Notes under the pieces: generated by a model
The model's database searches: none
Told to the model about the DNA's origin: nothing
The model's input: the letters and a program-made list of their open reading frames with translations, nothing else
In this document: piece by piece, positions 49,387 through 63,659 of the stretch
Layout: the number at the start of each line of letters is the position of its first letter
Position numbering within the stretch: position 1 is the first letter of the stretch
Position numbers and translations under genes: made by a program
DNA from: Haemophilus haemolyticus
GTDB lineage: Bacteria; Pseudomonadota; Gammaproteobacteria; Enterobacterales; Pasteurellaceae
NCBI RefSeq assembly: GCF_003351405.1
Contig: NZ_CP031240.1
Span: 496,001-560,000 of the forward strand
Reading direction: 5' to 3'
DNA: 64,000 bases

Positions 49387-49500
49387 TTAACCTTGACGTT
49401 GTTTATGTTTAGGATCGCTGCACAATACTCGTACAACACCTTCACGTTTAACAATTTTACAGTTACGACACATTTTCTTTACGGAAGCACGAACTTTCAT
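49387..49500 (-). CDS. rpmJ: 50S ribosomal protein L36
   Basis: 37 aa, short but certain: [20 protein letters not shown] and a C-terminal [10 protein letters not shown]. This is the zinc-binding (C+) form with ligands C11, C14, C27 and H32. It lies between secY and rpsM, as in enterics, 28 bp after secY. Confidence 0.97.
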
Positions 49501-49528
49501 TGCTTATCCTTTTCTACTAAATGAACAA

Positions 49529-50854
49529 TTATTGTCCAAAACCTTTAAGGTTTGCTTTTTTCAACGCAGATTCATACTGAGACGACATTAAGTGACTCTG
49601 AACCTGCACGATGAAATCCATAATTACAACGACTACAATTAAAAGAGATGTTCCACCGAAGTAAAATTTAACATCCCAAGCCGATGTCATAATATAAGGA
49701 ACTAAACACACAAACGTTACATAAAGACCGCCAATCAGTGTAAGACGAGTCATAACTTTATCAATATAACGAGAGGTTTGTTCCCCTGGTCTAATTCCTG
49801 GAATAAATGCACCAGATTTTTTTAGATTATCTGCTGTATCTCGCGGATTATACTGCATTGCTGTGTAAAAGAAGCTAAAGAAAATAATTGCTACAGCATA
49901 AACAAGTAAATAAAGAGGCTGACCAGGATTCAACAACATAGATAAGTTATTTAACCACTCAAACTTATCATTTTGTCCAAACCATTGAGTTAAGGTTGCT
50001 GGAAATAAAATAATACTTGAGGCAAAAATTGCCGGCATTACGTTTGCCATATTTACTTTCAATGGTAAATGTGTCGAATGACCACCTAAAATTTGACGAC
50101 CTTGTTGACGCTTTGCATATTCAACGCGAATTCTGCGCTGTCCTCTTTCAACAAAAACAACGAAATAAGTTACTGCAAATACAATAGCTGCGATCAGAAG
50201 AAGCACTAATGGATGCATTTGTCCTTGACGAGCCTGCTCAATAGTTTGAAGTATAGCTGATGGTAAACCAGCTACGATACCGCCAAAAACAAGAATTGAA
50301 ATACCGTTACCAATACCTCTTTCAGTAATTTGTTCACCTAACCACATGAGGAACATAGTTCCAGTGACTAAGCTAACAACTGAAGTAAAGTAAAAACCAA
50401 ATCCAACATTTGGCACTAAGCCAGGTAACATATTTGGTAAACCTGTTGAAATAGCTACTGCCTGAATGGTTGCAAAAACAACTGTCGCATACCGAGTATA
50501 CTTAGAAATTTTACGTTGACCAGCAGCACCTTCTTTCTTTAATTCTGCTAAAGCAGGAGAAACCGTTGCAAGCAACTGAATTACAATAGATGCCGAGATA
50601 TACGGCATAATACCTAATGCTAATATAGATGCACGGCTTAATGCACCACCAGAGAACATATTAAACATGTCAATGATGGTGCCTTTTTGTTGTTCAACTA
50701 ATTGAGCTAGCACAGCCGCATCAATACCAGGAACCGGAATGAAAGAACCAATTCGGTAAACGATAAGCGCACCTAAAACGAAAAGTAATCGGCTTTTTAA
50801 TTCACCTTTACCGCTATTAGTACTTCTTGCTTGATAACCTGGTTGTTTAGCCAT
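49529..50854 (-). CDS. secY: Protein translocase subunit SecY
   Basis: 441 aa, ten membrane helices. The SecYEG channel passes proteins across or into the inner membrane. Family signatures [15 protein letters not shown] (near 77-91) and [16 protein letters not shown] in the cytoplasmic loop, plus the plug-region N-terminus, are present. It lies in the spc operon between rplO and rpmJ, 7 bp after rplO. Confidence 0.98.
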   Translation of the reverse strand: MAKQPGYQARSTNSGKGELKSRLLFVLGALIVYRIGSFIPVPGIDAAVLAQLVEQQKGTIIDMFNMFSGGALSRASILALGIMPYISASIVIQLLATVSPALAELKKEGAAGQRKISKYTRYATVVFATIQAVAISTGLPNMLPGLVPNVGFGFYFTSVVSLVTGTMFLMWLGEQITERGIGNGISILVFGGIVAGLPSAILQTIEQARQGQMHPLVLLLIAAIVFAVTYFVVFVERGQRRIRVEYAKRQQGRQILGGHSTHLPLKVNMANVMPAIFASSIILFPATLTQWFGQNDKFEWLNNLSMLLNPGQPLYLLVYAVAIIFFSFFYTAMQYNPRDTADNLKKSGAFIPGIRPGEQTSRYIDKVMTRLTLIGGLYVTFVCLVPYIMTSAWDVKFYFGGTSLLIVVVVIMDFIVQVQSHLMSSQYESALKKANLKGFGQ

Positions 50855-50861
50855 TTGCTAA

Positions 50862-51296
50862 TTATTCCTCAACTGAACCGCCAGCAGCTTCAATTGCTGC
50901 TTTTGCACCCTTAGTTACACGCAAACCACGAACTGTTACTGCAGATTTCACTTCACCCGCTAAAACTACTTTAGCGAATTGGATATCTTTAGTTAAGATA
51001 TTTGCTGCTTTTAATGTTTCTAAGGTTACTACATTACCTTCAACTTTGGCTAACTCATTCAAACGAACTTCTGCAGTTACTGCAGCTTTCATTGAAGTAA
51101 AACCAAATTTTGGTAAACGACGGTATAACGGCATTTGACCACCTTCGAAACCGCGACGAACACCGCCACCAGTACGAGATTTTTGACCTTTATGACCACG
51201 GCCACCAGTCTTGCCTAAACCTGAACCAATACCACGACCGAGGCGTTTAGCGCTATGCTTTGAACCTTCAGCCGGAGATAGAGTATTTAAACGCAT
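50862..51296 (-). CDS. rplO: 50S ribosomal protein L15
   Basis: 144 aa. [45 protein letters not shown] glycine/basic N-terminus (residues 1-45) and the C-terminal [20 protein letters not shown] are diagnostic. L15 is a late 50S assembly protein. It follows rpmD by 3 bp in the spc operon. Confidence 0.98.
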   Translation of the reverse strand: MRLNTLSPAEGSKHSAKRLGRGIGSGLGKTGGRGHKGQKSRTGGGVRRGFEGGQMPLYRRLPKFGFTSMKAAVTAEVRLNELAKVEGNVVTLETLKAANILTKDIQFAKVVLAGEVKSAVTVRGLRVTKGAKAAIEAAGGSVEE

Positions 51297-51299
51297 CTC

Positions 51300-51479
51300 T
51301 TACTCCTCCACTTTAACCATGTATGAAACTTGGTTAATCATACCACGTACTGCAGGCGTATCAATTAACTCAACAGTGTGGTGCATATGGCGAAGACCAA
51401 GACCACGCAAGGTAGCTTTATGCTTCGGTAAACGAGCAATTGAGCTACGAACTTGTGTTACTTTAATAGTTTTAGCCAT
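51300..51479 (-). CDS. rpmD: 50S ribosomal protein L30
   Basis: 59 aa, short: [20 protein letters not shown] then [20 protein letters not shown] and the end YMVKVEE. It fits the conserved spc order rpsE-rpmD-rplO and fills the gap between those genes. Confidence 0.96.
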
Positions 51480-51485
51480 TATTCA

Positions 51486-51992
<507 letters not shown>

Positions 51993-52000
51993 TTACCTCA

Positions 52001-52354
52001 TTAGAACTGTAGACCAGCTTCACGTGCAGCGTCCGCTAAAGTTTGGACACGACCATGATATTTAAAACCGGAACGATCAAAAGCAACAGCTTGAACGCCT
52101 TTTGCTAATGCGCGTTCTGCAACAGCTTTACCTACTGCAGCAGCAGCATCTTTATTACCGGTGTATTTTACTTGCTCACGAATTGCTTTCTCAACAGTTG
52201 AAGCAGCGGCAAGCACTTCTGAACCGTTTGGTGCAATAACTTGTGCATAAATATGACGTGGAGTGCGGTGAATAACTAAACGAGTTACACCTTGCTCTCT
52301 CATCATATGACGTGCACGAGCTGCACGACGGATACGAGCTGATTTCTTATCCAT
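52001..52354 (-). CDS. rplR: 50S ribosomal protein L18
   Basis: 117 aa. A basic N-terminus ([20 protein letters not shown]) is followed by [28 protein letters not shown] and the end [27 protein letters not shown]18 binds 5S rRNA with L5. spc operon, 14 bp before rpsE. Confidence 0.98.
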   Translation of the reverse strand: MDKKSARIRRAARARHMMREQGVTRLVIHRTPRHIYAQVIAPNGSEVLAAASTVEKAIREQVKYTGNKDAAAAVGKAVAERALAKGVQAVAFDRSGFKYHGRVQTLADAAREAGLQF

Positions 52355-52367
52355 AGTGTTACCTTAA

Positions 52368-52901
52368 TTATTTCTTCTTAGCCTCTTTGATACGTACCAC
52401 TTCATCAGCGTAACGTACCCCTTTACCTTTATAAGGCTCAGGACGGCGATAAGCACGAATATCTGCTGCAACTTGACCGATCAACTGTTTGTCTGCACCT
52501 TTCAACACGATTTCGGTTTGAGATGGACATTCTGCAGTAATACCTGCCGGCAAAGTATGCTCTATTGGGTGAGAATAGCCTAAACTTAATGCAATTGCAT
52601 TGCCTTTAAGTTGAGCTCTGTAACCAACACCCACCAATACTAATTTTTTAGTGAAACCTTCAGTAACACCGATAACCATTGCATTAACCAATGCACGTGC
52701 AGTACCCGATTGAGCATTTGCTTCAACAAAACCTTCACGTGGAGTGAACGTAAATTGTCCGTTATCTTGTTTTACTTCAACTGATTCATGAATTTTGCGA
52801 GATAACTCGCCATTTTTACCTTTTACTGTTAATAGCTGACCGTCGAGTTTAACTTCAACGCCGGCAGGAATATTAACAGGTGCCTTTGCAACACGAGACA
52901 T
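52368..52901 (-). CDS. rplF: 50S ribosomal protein L6
   Basis: 177 aa. [22 protein letters not shown] and the C-terminal [24 protein letters not shown] are diagnostic; two alike domains lie between. L6 binds near the sarcin-ricin loop. spc operon. Confidence 0.98.
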   Translation of the reverse strand: MSRVAKAPVNIPAGVEVKLDGQLLTVKGKNGELSRKIHESVEVKQDNGQFTFTPREGFVEANAQSGTARALVNAMVIGVTEGFTKKLVLVGVGYRAQLKGNAIALSLGYSHPIEHTLPAGITAECPSQTEIVLKGADKQLIGQVAADIRAYRRPEPYKGKGVRYADEVVRIKEAKKK

Positions 52902-52916
52902 TTTCCTACCTCTCTA

Positions 52917-53309
52917 TTAAGCTACATAACAGATGATCTCACCGCCTAAACCTGCTTGACGAGCAGCGCGGTCAGTCATAACACCTTTAGATGTAGAAAT
53001 AACTGCAACACCTAAACCGCCCATAACTTTTGGTAATTCATCTTTACGTTTGTAAATACGAAGACCAGGACGACTTACACGTTGGATGCTTTCTACAACT
53101 GGTTTGCCTTGGAAATATTTTAAAGTAATTTCCAATTCAGGTTTAGCACCTTCTAAAACTTTTACGCTTTCGATATAACCTTCAGCAGCTAATACGTTGG
53201 CAATTGCCACTTTTAGCTTGGAAGAAGGCATATTGATTGCAACTTTGTTCGCAGCTTGACCGTTACGAATACGGGTCAGCATATCTGCGATTGGATCTTG
53301 CATACTCAT
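52917..53309 (-). CDS. rpsH: 30S ribosomal protein S8
   Basis: 130 aa. [20 protein letters not shown], the middle GRPGLRIY-type [15 protein letters not shown] and the end [11 protein letters not shown] are diagnostic. S8 binds helix 21 of 16S rRNA and in E. coli represses the spc operon near rplE. spc operon. Confidence 0.98.
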   Translation of the reverse strand: MSMQDPIADMLTRIRNGQAANKVAINMPSSKLKVAIANVLAAEGYIESVKVLEGAKPELEITLKYFQGKPVVESIQRVSRPGLRIYKRKDELPKVMGGLGVAVISTSKGVMTDRAARQAGLGGEIICYVA

Positions 53310-53345
53310 TGTACTTTTTCTCCGATTCCAAAATAAAGTGGTATA

Positions 53346-54531
<1,186 letters not shown>

Positions 54532-54541
54532 TACATTCCCC

Positions 54542-54925
<384 letters not shown>

Positions 54926-54998
54926 TTAAGATTAAAAAAACACCCTTTCGGGACGAACCCATCCGCACTACTCGGATAGAATGGCGGATAGGTGGCGG

Positions 54999-55027
54999 AT
55001 TCTATCAAAAGAAAAAGAGAAAGGCAA
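54999..55027 (-). promoter_or_regulatory. sigma70 promoter of the spc operon
   Basis: TTGCCT (-35, 55022-55027), 17-bp spacer, TAGAAT (-10, 54999-55004) on the minus strand, about 85 bp ahead of rplN. Confidence 0.65.
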
Positions 55028-55282
55028 TGATAATTTACCTTTCTCCTCTTAACCTATTTACTAAATAATCCAGTTAAAATTTACCGCACTTTAGACAAAT
55101 TAAAAACCAATGAGGTTTCTATTCATTAATATAAACTAAAATTTATCTAAATTGGTTATCCTTTCCTAATTTCATGTATCCTAGCTGAAAACCGTACATA
55201 TCAATTATTTTTGCTTTTGAATATTTGTCAATAGTTGGTAGAAGGCTATATCATAAAAGACTAGTATTATTAAATAAAAAAT

Positions 55283-55314
55283 AAAACCCCAACCGCTTAT
55301 GCGGCTGGGGTTTT
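55283..55314 (-). terminator. S10 operon terminator (after rpsQ)
   Basis: A 14-bp stem with one mismatch (arms 55283-55296 and 55301-55314, TTAT loop) lies 16 nt past the rpsQ stop and has a U-rich minus-strand tail. Confidence 0.92.
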
Positions 55315-55330
55315 AATTTAATATTGTTAA

Positions 55331-55588
55331 TTAAGCAATAACTGCTTTCTCAACAACACGAACTAAAGTCCAAGATTTGGTTTTTGATAGAGGGCGACAT
55401 TCGCGAATCTCTACGGTATCACCAACTTTGGCTTCATTGTTCTCATCGTGTACGTGTAATTTAGTTGTACGACGGATAAATTTACCATATAAAGGGTGTT
55501 TTACCTTACGTTCAATAGCAACAACGAAAGATTTTTCCATTTTGTCGCTAACAACTTTACCTTGTACGCTACGAATTTTATCAGTCAT
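55331..55588 (-). CDS. rpsQ: 30S ribosomal protein S17
   Basis: 85 aa. [20 protein letters not shown] and the [20 protein letters not shown] and [20 protein letters not shown] segments are diagnostic OB-fold sequences. Last gene of the S10 operon; its ATG overlaps the rpmC stop (TAATG). Confidence 0.98.
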
Positions 55589-55779
55589 TACTCACCCGCC
55601 TTTTCGGTTAATACAGTTTTTACACGTGCAATATCACGACGCACTTGTTTAGCCTGATGGGTTTGTTGAAGCTGACCGGTGGCTGTCTGCATACGCAACT
55701 TGAATTGTTCACCTAAAAGGTTTACTAATTCAGCATTCAGCTCTTCAACACTTTTTGTACGTAAATCTTGAGCTTTCAT
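55588..55779 (-). CDS. rpmC: 50S ribosomal protein L29
   Basis: 63 aa. [22 protein letters not shown] and the [19 protein letters not shown] helix pair are diagnostic. L29 is near the exit tunnel at the SRP/trigger-factor site. TAATG overlaps on both sides couple it to rplP and rpsQ. Confidence 0.98.
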
Positions 55780-56189
55780 TACATCACCGTCTTAGTTACG
55801 AAAGTGGTCTTAACTGGCAATTTAGCAGCTGCTAATGCAAATGCGTTTCTTGCTACTTCTTCAGACACACCATCCATTTCATAAAGCACTTTACCCGGTT
55901 GGATTAAGGCTACCCAGTACTCAACGTTACCTTTACCTTTACCCATACGGACTTCTAATGGTTTTTCAGTAATTGGTTTATCTGGGAATACACGAATCCA
56001 GATTTTACCTTGACGTTTTACTGCACGTGACATTGCACGACGTGCCGCTTCGATTTGACGAGCGGTTAAACGACAACGACCAACTGCTTTTAAACCGTAA
56101 GTACCGAAACTAACTTCAGTACCGCCCGCGATACCACGGTTGCGGCCTTTGTGAACTTTACGGAATTTTGTACGTTTTGGTTGCAACAT
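55779..56189 (-). CDS. rplP: 50S ribosomal protein L16
   Basis: 136 aa. [44 protein letters not shown] and [21 protein letters not shown] are diagnostic. L16 orients the A-site tRNA. S10 operon, 13 bp after rpsC. Confidence 0.98.
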   Translation of the reverse strand: MLQPKRTKFRKVHKGRNRGIAGGTEVSFGTYGLKAVGRCRLTARQIEAARRAMSRAVKRQGKIWIRVFPDKPITEKPLEVRMGKGKGNVEYWVALIQPGKVLYEMDGVSEEVARNAFALAAAKLPVKTTFVTKTVM

Positions 56190-56202
56190 TTAGCGTTTCT
56201 CC

Positions 56203-56910
56203 TTACTTACGACCTTTACCGCGAGGAGCCTTTTTAGGCTTGTCGGCAGGTTGTTGTTCTGATTGCGCAACGGCAGCCATTCCACCAAGAATTTCACCTT
56301 TGAAGATCCACACTTTAACGCCGATTACGCCGTAAGTTGTGTGAGCTTCTGCAGTGTTATAATCGATGTCCGCACGAAGAGTATGTAGAGGTACACGACC
56401 TTCACGATACCATTCTGAACGTGCGATTTCTGCACCACCTAAACGACCGCTAACCTCAACTTTGATACCTTTAGCACCTAAACGCATTGCGCTTTGTACC
56501 GCACGTTTCATTGCACGACGGAACATTACACGACGTTCTAATTGAGAAGCGATGCTATCTGCAACTAATTTCGCATCTAATTCAGGTTTTTTCACTTCAG
56601 CAATGTTGATTTGAGCAGGAACGCCAGCGATTTTAGACACTGCGTTACGTAATTTTTCAACATCTTCGCCTTTTTTACCGATTACGATACCAGGACGAGC
56701 TGTGTGAATAGTTACACGAATACTTTTAGCTGGACGCTCAATAGTAATACGTGAAACTGAAGCATTTGCTAATTCTTTATTTAAGAATTTGCGTACTTTG
56801 AAATCGCCTTCAAGATTGTCAGCGAAGTCTTGTGTATTCGCGAACCAAGTAGAGCTCCAAGGTTTAACAATACCTAGGCGAATACCATGTGGATGTACTT
56901 TTTGACCCAT
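56203..56910 (-). CDS. rpsC: 30S ribosomal protein S3
   Basis: 235 aa. [20 protein letters not shown], the type II KH domain ([17 protein letters not shown] near 72-88) and the [25 protein letters not shown] C-domain are present, with a basic tail. S3 lines the mRNA entry and has helicase activity with S4 and S5. Confidence 0.98.
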
Positions 56911-56927
56911 TGCTATTCCTCTACTTA

Positions 56928-57260
<333 letters not shown>

Positions 57261-57271
57261 CTATTTACCTC

Positions 57272-57559
<288 letters not shown>

Positions 57560-57572
57560 TTAATTTAATCTA

Positions 57573-58394
57573 TTATTTGCCACGACGACGTACGATATAT
57601 TTATCAGTACGTTTGTTGTGACGAGTTTTCTTACCTTTGGTTTGAACGCCCCAAGGAGTTACTGGGTGTTTACCAAAGTTACGACCTTCACCACCACCGT
57701 GTGGGTGATCTACTGGGTTCATTGCAGTACCACGAACTGTAGGGCGAATGCCTCTCCAGCGGTTAGCACCAGCTTTACCCAATACGCGAAGCATATGTTC
57801 TGAGTTACCAACTTCACCGATTGTTGCAACACATTCAGCTAATACTTTACGCATTTCGCCAGAACGTAAACGTAAAGTTACATAGTTGCCTTCACGTGCG
57901 ATGATTTGTACATAAGCACCAGCAGAACGAGCGATTTGACCGCCTTTACCTGGTTTTAATTCAACGTTATGTACTGTTGAACCAACTGGGATATTACGCA
58001 TTGGTAATGAGTTACCCACTTTAATTGGTGAGTTTACGCCAGCTTGGATTTGATCGCCTACTGACAAGCCTTTAGGTGCTAAGATATAACGGCGTTCGCC
58101 ATCTTTATAAAGCACTAAAGCAATGTTAGCAGAACGGTTTGGATCATATTCTAAACGCTCAACAACCGCTGGGATGTCTAACTTGTTACGTTTGAAATCG
58201 ATTAAACGGTAGTGTTGTTTGTGACCGCCACCAATGTGACGAGTAGTAATACGACCATAGTTGTTACGACCACCAGTTTTAGATTTAGTATCTAGAAGAG
58301 GTGCGTAAGGTTTACCCTTGTGTAATTCAGGGTTCACGATTTTAACAACGTGACGACGACCAGCGGAGGTCGGCTTACATTTAACGATAGCCAT
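57573..58394 (-). CDS. rplB: 50S ribosomal protein L2
   Basis: 273 aa. [20 protein letters not shown], the RNA-binding core, and the [13 protein letters not shown] motif (about 224-236) essential for peptidyl-transferase centre assembly are present. Confidence 0.98.
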   Translation of the reverse strand: MAIVKCKPTSAGRRHVVKIVNPELHKGKPYAPLLDTKSKTGGRNNYGRITTRHIGGGHKQHYRLIDFKRNKLDIPAVVERLEYDPNRSANIALVLYKDGERRYILAPKGLSVGDQIQAGVNSPIKVGNSLPMRNIPVGSTVHNVELKPGKGGQIARSAGAYVQIIAREGNYVTLRLRSGEMRKVLAECVATIGEVGNSEHMLRVLGKAGANRWRGIRPTVRGTAMNPVDHPHGGGEGRNFGKHPVTPWGVQTKGKKTRHNKRTDKYIVRRRGK

Positions 58395-58411
58395 TCTCTA
58401 ATTTCCTCCGA

Positions 58412-58711
58412 TTACTCTGCACTGTCCACGAAGTCCAAGTTTTGGCCTTCGGCTAAAGTTACATAAGCTTTTTTCCAGTCGCTGCGACGACCCATTTTGC
58501 TACCACGGCGTTTAGTTTTACCTTTAACAACCACGGTACGAACAGAGTCAACTTTTACTTCAAATAATTGAGCAACAGCAGCAGCAATTTCAGCTTTGTT
58601 CGCATCTAAAGCAACTTTAAGTACAACAGTGTTAGATTTTTCAGCATTATTAGTTGCTTTTTCAGAGATGTGCGGTGCACGTAGCACGCTTAGCAAACGT
58701 TCTTGACTCAT
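58412..58711 (-). CDS. rplW: 50S ribosomal protein L23
   Basis: 99 aa. [20 protein letters not shown] and [27 protein letters not shown] are diagnostic. L23 docks trigger factor and SRP at the tunnel exit. Its ATG overlaps the rplD stop by 4 nt (ATGA), so translation is coupled. Confidence 0.98.
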   Translation of the reverse strand: MSQERLLSVLRAPHISEKATNNAEKSNTVVLKVALDANKAEIAAAVAQLFEVKVDSVRTVVVKGKTKRRGSKMGRRSDWKKAYVTLAEGQNLDFVDSAE

Positions 58712-59310
58712 GCTAGGATCTCCTCAATTTGTTTCACAGCATCAACAGTAACAATCACTTTATCGAAAGCGATTAAGCTAACTGGATCGATACCTTGAAC
58801 ATCACGTACGTCAACTTTATATAAGTTACGCGCTGCTAAGAATAGATTTTCATCTAAGCTTGCTGTGATAATTAACGCATCTTCAACGGCTAAATCTTTT
58901 AATTTTTGTACTAAAACTTTAGTTTTTGGTGCATCTAATTCGAATTTTTCAACAACAACCAAACGGTCTTGACGAACTAATTCAGAAAGAATGCTTTTGA
59001 TAGCACCACGGTACATTTTCTTGTTCACTTTTTGACTGTGATCTTGTGGTTTAGCCGCAAAGGTTATACCACCAGAACGCCAGATTGGTGATTTGATATC
59101 ACCAGCACGAGCACGACCTGTACCTTTTTGACGCCAAGGTTTTTTACCTGAACCAGACACTTCAGCACGAGTTTTTTGCGCACGAGTACCTTGACGCGCA
59201 CCTGCTGCATAGGCAACAACAACTTGGTGGATCAACGCTTCGTTAAACTCACGTCCGAAGGTAGTTTCAGAAACAGTTAGTGCGTTTGCACCTACAACTT
59301 GTAATTCCAT
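58708..59310 (-). CDS. rplD: 50S ribosomal protein L4
   Basis: 200 aa. [31 protein letters not shown] (tunnel loop, about 44-74) and the [24 protein letters not shown] stretch are diagnostic. In E. coli L4 represses the whole S10 operon through the rpsJ leader; the matching leader hairpin is present at 60350-60385. Confidence 0.98.
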   Translation of the reverse strand: MELQVVGANALTVSETTFGREFNEALIHQVVVAYAAGARQGTRAQKTRAEVSGSGKKPWRQKGTGRARAGDIKSPIWRSGGITFAAKPQDHSQKVNKKMYRGAIKSILSELVRQDRLVVVEKFELDAPKTKVLVQKLKDLAVEDALIITASLDENLFLAARNLYKVDVRDVQGIDPVSLIAFDKVIVTVDAVKQIEEILA

Positions 59311-59325
59311 CTCTATCTCCTAGAC

Positions 59326-59952
59326 TTATGCTTTAACTGCTGGCTTAACGATAACATCGCCATTGATAGCACCAGGTACAGAACCTTTTACTAATAGCAA
59401 TTTACGCTCAGCATCTACACGAACAACTTCAAGTGATTGAACAGTTACACGTTCAGCACCTAAATGTCCTGCCATTTTTTTACCTTTAAACACACGACCT
59501 GGAGTTTGGTTTTGACCAATAGAACCAAGTACACGATGTGATAAAGAGTTACCATGAGTCGCATCTTGAGTACGGAAGTTCCAACGTTTAACACCACCTT
59601 GGAAACCTTTACCTTTAGAAGTACCGGTAACATCTACTTTTTTAACATCTGCAAAGATGTCAACATTGATTTCTTGACCTAAAGTGAATTCTTCACCTTC
59701 AGTACGAAATTCCCATAAACCGCGACCAGCTTCAACACCTGCTTTCACGAAATGGCCTGCTTCAGGTTTAGTTACACGATTCGCTTTTTTAGAACCAGTA
59801 GTAACTTGAACTGCAGTATAGCCATCGTTTTCAAGAGTTTTAACTTGAGTTATGCGGTTGGCTTCGATTTCGATAACGGTAACTGGTACAGAAACACCGT
59901 CTTCATTGAAGATACGGGTCATACCAACTTTACGACCGACTAAACCAATCAT
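59326..59952 (-). CDS. rplC: 50S ribosomal protein L3
   Basis: 208 aa. [20 protein letters not shown] and the conserved [17 protein letters not shown] and [34 protein letters not shown] core (residues 120-165) are diagnostic; Q150 in this loop is methylated by PrmB in E. coli. S10 operon, 16 bp after rpsJ. Confidence 0.98.
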   Translation of the reverse strand: MIGLVGRKVGMTRIFNEDGVSVPVTVIEIEANRITQVKTLENDGYTAVQVTTGSKKANRVTKPEAGHFVKAGVEAGRGLWEFRTEGEEFTLGQEINVDIFADVKKVDVTGTSKGKGFQGGVKRWNFRTQDATHGNSLSHRVLGSIGQNQTPGRVFKGKKMAGHLGAERVTVQSLEVVRVDAERKLLLVKGSVPGAINGDVIVKPAVKA

Positions 59953-59968
59953 TGTAATAACCTCTTAA

Positions 59969-60467
<499 letters not shown>

Positions 60468-60473
60468 TTGCAG

Positions 60474-60502
60474 ATACTACACAAAAGTTAAACAAATTGC
60501 AA
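60474..60502 (-). promoter_or_regulatory. sigma70 promoter of the S10 operon
   Basis: TTGCAA (-35, 60497-60502), 17-bp spacer, TAGTAT (-10, 60474-60479) on the minus strand. The remaining gap to ftsX (60503-60599) contains one uptake core (60579-60587) and a GTGCGC near-core; nothing else is recognisable. Confidence 0.68.
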
Positions 60503-60599
60503 GGGATTTATTCAAAGCAAATAAAAAGTGCGCTCATTTATCGTCGTATTTTCTCATCGAAAAACACTTAGAAAAATCACCGCACTTCACATATTAAAA

Positions 60600-61532
60600 T
60601 TAATGATGGTTATCTAATAGCGTGATATGTCGTTTTGCTACAATCCACGCACCAACATATCCCATAATTAAACAGCACACTAATAAGAATACAAATTCCC
60701 CAACGCCTAATCCATTCAAACTGAATTGAACGGCAAAAATATCCGTTACATATTTCACTGCAGAAGTAAAATAATTGATAATAAAGCTACTAAAAATTGC
60801 TGCAACTAACCCGCCTAACACGGCATAAATCATCCCCGTATAAAGATAAGGACGAAGGATAAATTGATCTGTTGCACCAAGCAATTTCATCACATCAATA
60901 CTTGATCGGCTACTATACACATCAGAGCGAATACTGTTACCAATAACTAAAAATACCGCTATCGTCATTAATACAGTGCAGAAAATTGCCACATGGGCGA
61001 TTAACCAAGAAAGTGCGGTTAATTTTTCCATCCAATCATTATCCAAACGAACTTCTTGTACCCCTTTAATTTTAGTTAAATTGGTACGTAACTCATCACG
61101 TTTTTCTGAAACATTAAATTCACTTGTCGGTTTTACCATAACGACCGCAGGTAATGGATTATCATCTAAAATTTCTAATTCTTCGCCAAAGCCAGACCAG
61201 CTTTTAAATTCCTTTAAACTTTCTTGGCGAGAAACATAATTCAGTGATTCCACCCCTTCTTGTTGACGAATTTTCTCTACCACTAAATTCGCATCTTCTT
61301 CACTTAAATTCTTATGAAGATAAATCGTCAATTCACTTTCAGGATAAAATTGAGTGGTCGCTAAATGTAAATTTTTCCACATTAAATAGCTCACTGTTGG
61401 GATCGTCAGAGAAACAGCAATCACCAAAATCGTGAGCAGCGTGCCAAATTTACGTTGCCATAAATCCGCCCATACTGCACGCAAAGTATAGGCTGTTTGA
61501 ACAAAAAAGGATGCATCCGTTGGTCGGCTCAT
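60600..61532 (-). CDS. ftsX: Cell division protein FtsX
   Basis: 310 aa, ABC-transporter-like integral membrane protein with a short cytoplasmic N-terminus, a first membrane helix (about 30-52), a periplasmic domain (about 55-165) and three more helices at the C-terminus. With FtsE it controls divisome activation and, through EnvC, cell-wall amidases. The start is 9 bp after ftsE. Confidence 0.96.
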   Translation of the reverse strand: MSRPTDASFFVQTAYTLRAVWADLWQRKFGTLLTILVIAVSLTIPTVSYLMWKNLHLATTQFYPESELTIYLHKNLSEEDANLVVEKIRQQEGVESLNYVSRQESLKEFKSWSGFGEELEILDDNPLPAVVMVKPTSEFNVSEKRDELRTNLTKIKGVQEVRLDNDWMEKLTALSWLIAHVAIFCTVLMTIAVFLVIGNSIRSDVYSSRSSIDVMKLLGATDQFILRPYLYTGMIYAVLGGLVAAIFSSFIINYFTSAVKYVTDIFAVQFSLNGLGVGEFVFLLVCCLIMGYVGAWIVAKRHITLLDNHH

Positions 61533-61541
61533 GATTATTCC

Positions 61542-62198
61542 TTAATAACGTAAATAACCTTGTTCAAGCACAAGACAAGGTTTTGGTTTTTGTTGAATTA
61601 AATTAATGTCGTGAGTAGCAATTAACACGGTCATTCCGAGGCGATTAAATTCTTCAAATAAATTAAAAATGCCTAAAGAAAGTTCATCGTCTAAATTACC
61701 CGTTGGTTCATCTGCTAGTAAGAGCTGAGGTTTATGCACAATCGCACGCGCGATATCAACGCGTTGCTGCTCACCGCCAGAAATTTGTGGTGGCAAATAG
61801 TGTGCTTTATTACGCAATCCTACACGATCTAAAGATGCCATAGCACGTGTATGCGCATCTTTTGGATGCATACCTGCAATAATCAATGGCAATGCCACAT
61901 TTTCCACCACCGTACGATCTGTTAATAAACGATAATCTTGGTGAACCATACCGATTTGGCGACGCAGAAATGGAATTTCATATTTTGACAAGCGAGTAAT
62001 ATCGTGTCCGTTAAACCAAATTTGACCCGCGTTGGCTTTTTCCATTCCCATAATAAGCTTGAGTAATGTACTTTTCCCTGCGCCTGAATGCCCAACTAAG
62101 TAAGTCATACTTCCCACTGGAAGATGAAAATTCAAGCCTTGTAACGCTGGCTGTGTTGCGCCATGATAGGCTTTAGAAACATTTGAGAACTTAATCAC
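61542..62198 (-). CDS. ftsE: Cell division ATP-binding protein FtsE
   Basis: 218 aa ABC ATPase. Walker A GHSGAGKSTLL (near residue 35), signature ISGGEQQRVDIARA, Walker B LLLADEPTGNLD and the switch H (IATHDI) are all present. It partners FtsX. The order ftsY-ftsE-ftsX is the classic conserved operon. Confidence 0.97.
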   Translation of the reverse strand: MIKFSNVSKAYHGATQPALQGLNFHLPVGSMTYLVGHSGAGKSTLLKLIMGMEKANAGQIWFNGHDITRLSKYEIPFLRRQIGMVHQDYRLLTDRTVVENVALPLIIAGMHPKDAHTRAMASLDRVGLRNKAHYLPPQISGGEQQRVDIARAIVHKPQLLLADEPTGNLDDELSLGIFNLFEEFNRLGMTVLIATHDINLIQQKPKPCLVLEQGYLRY

Positions 62199-62216
62199 AA
62201 TTTTTCCTTATTCTTT

Positions 62217-63563
62217 TTATTCTTCTTCATGAACGAATAGTGCCTCAATAAATTCTTTGGCATTAAACTCACGTAAATCTTCAATTTTCTCGCCTACACC
62301 GATATAGCAAATAGGCAACTTAAACTGATCGGCTATGGCAAAAATCACACCGCCTTTTGCCGTACCATCTAATTTTGTTAGAGAGATCCCTGTTAAACCG
62401 ACAGCCTCATTAAATAATTTCGCTTGGCTAATGGCATTTTGTCCCGTTCCAGCATCCAGCGTAAGCATAATTTCATGTGGTGCAGTTTCGTCATATTTTT
62501 TCATAACACGAACGATTTTTTTCAGTTCGTCCATTAAGTTATTTTTATTTTGTAGACGACCCGCTGTATCCGCAATAAGAATATCAATATTGCGTGCAGC
62601 CGCTGATTGCATCGCATCAAAAATCACCGATGCAGAATCAGACCCAGTGCTTTGCGCAACAACTGGAATATGATTACGCTCGCCCCAAACTTTAAGCTGC
62701 TCAACAGCCGCAGCACGGAAAGTATCGCCTGCTGCGAGCATCACTGATTTTCCTTCAGCCTGAAATTTACGTGCGAGCTTACCAATTGTCGTCGTTTTAC
62801 CCACGCCATTTACGCCCACCATTAAAATTACATAAGGTTTCTTCGTAGTATCAATCACAAGAGGCTGCGCCACTGGCTCAAGAATATCCGCCATTTCTAC
62901 TTTTAATTGTTGATATAAAAGCTCAGCATCTTGTAATTCTTTTCGGCTTGCATGTTCAGTCAAATTTTTGATGATTTTACTTGTTGTCGGCACGCCAATA
63001 TCCGCAATCAAAAGTTGTTCTTCTAATTCTTCAAACAACTCATCATCAATTTTCTTTCCTAAGAAAAAACTACGAAAACCCGCGCCAATATTTTGTTTAG
63101 TTTTCAGTAATCCCTTAACTAAACGACTAAAAAAGCCCCCTTCACTTGGCTTTTCTCGAGTTTCAATTTCAACAACAGGCTGAAGCTCATTTTTAATATC
63201 TTCAACAATTTCAGATTCAACCACGGTTTCTGTAATCGGAAAGTCATCTTCTAAATTTTTTAATTCGATGATGTCTTCGACTGGCTCAAGTGCGGTTGAA
63301 ATTTCCTGTATTTTTTCTTCTTCAACGATTTCATTCGTTTCAATGCTTTCTACTAAAAACGGCTCAGAATCCACCGCACTTTCTACTGTCTCTAATTCAT
63401 ACAGCTCTTCAACTAAATCATGAGTTTCAGGTTTTTCAATAGACGGCTCAATATCTGTAATCTTTTCTTCTTCAATTGTCGGTTCAATTTTAGGTTCATC
63501 TTGCTTTTTATTACGCCCAAATAACGATGCCCAAAATCCACCTTTTTTATTTTCTTCAGCCAT
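62217..63563 (-). CDS. ftsY: Signal recognition particle receptor FtsY
   Basis: 448 aa. A long acidic, Glu-rich N-terminal A domain (about 1-150) for membrane and ribosome contact, then the N domain and the SRP GTPase G domain: GVNGVGKTTTIGKLA (G1), DTAGRLQ (G3) and TKLDGTAKGG (G4/G5). It receives the SRP-ribosome complex at SecYEG. First gene of ftsY-ftsE-ftsX. Confidence 0.97.
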   Translation of the reverse strand: MAEENKKGGFWASLFGRNKKQDEPKIEPTIEEEKITDIEPSIEKPETHDLVEELYELETVESAVDSEPFLVESIETNEIVEEEKIQEISTALEPVEDIIELKNLEDDFPITETVVESEIVEDIKNELQPVVEIETREKPSEGGFFSRLVKGLLKTKQNIGAGFRSFFLGKKIDDELFEELEEQLLIADIGVPTTSKIIKNLTEHASRKELQDAELLYQQLKVEMADILEPVAQPLVIDTTKKPYVILMVGVNGVGKTTTIGKLARKFQAEGKSVMLAAGDTFRAAAVEQLKVWGERNHIPVVAQSTGSDSASVIFDAMQSAAARNIDILIADTAGRLQNKNNLMDELKKIVRVMKKYDETAPHEIMLTLDAGTGQNAISQAKLFNEAVGLTGISLTKLDGTAKGGVIFAIADQFKLPICYIGVGEKIEDLREFNAKEFIEALFVHEEE

Positions 63564-63659
63564 AAAATGCTCTCTTAACTGTAATCCGATAAAAATGTCG
63601 TTTATTCTAGCAAAAAATCGTCTAAACTAAGCACAATTTTCAATAAAAATCGAATCTTT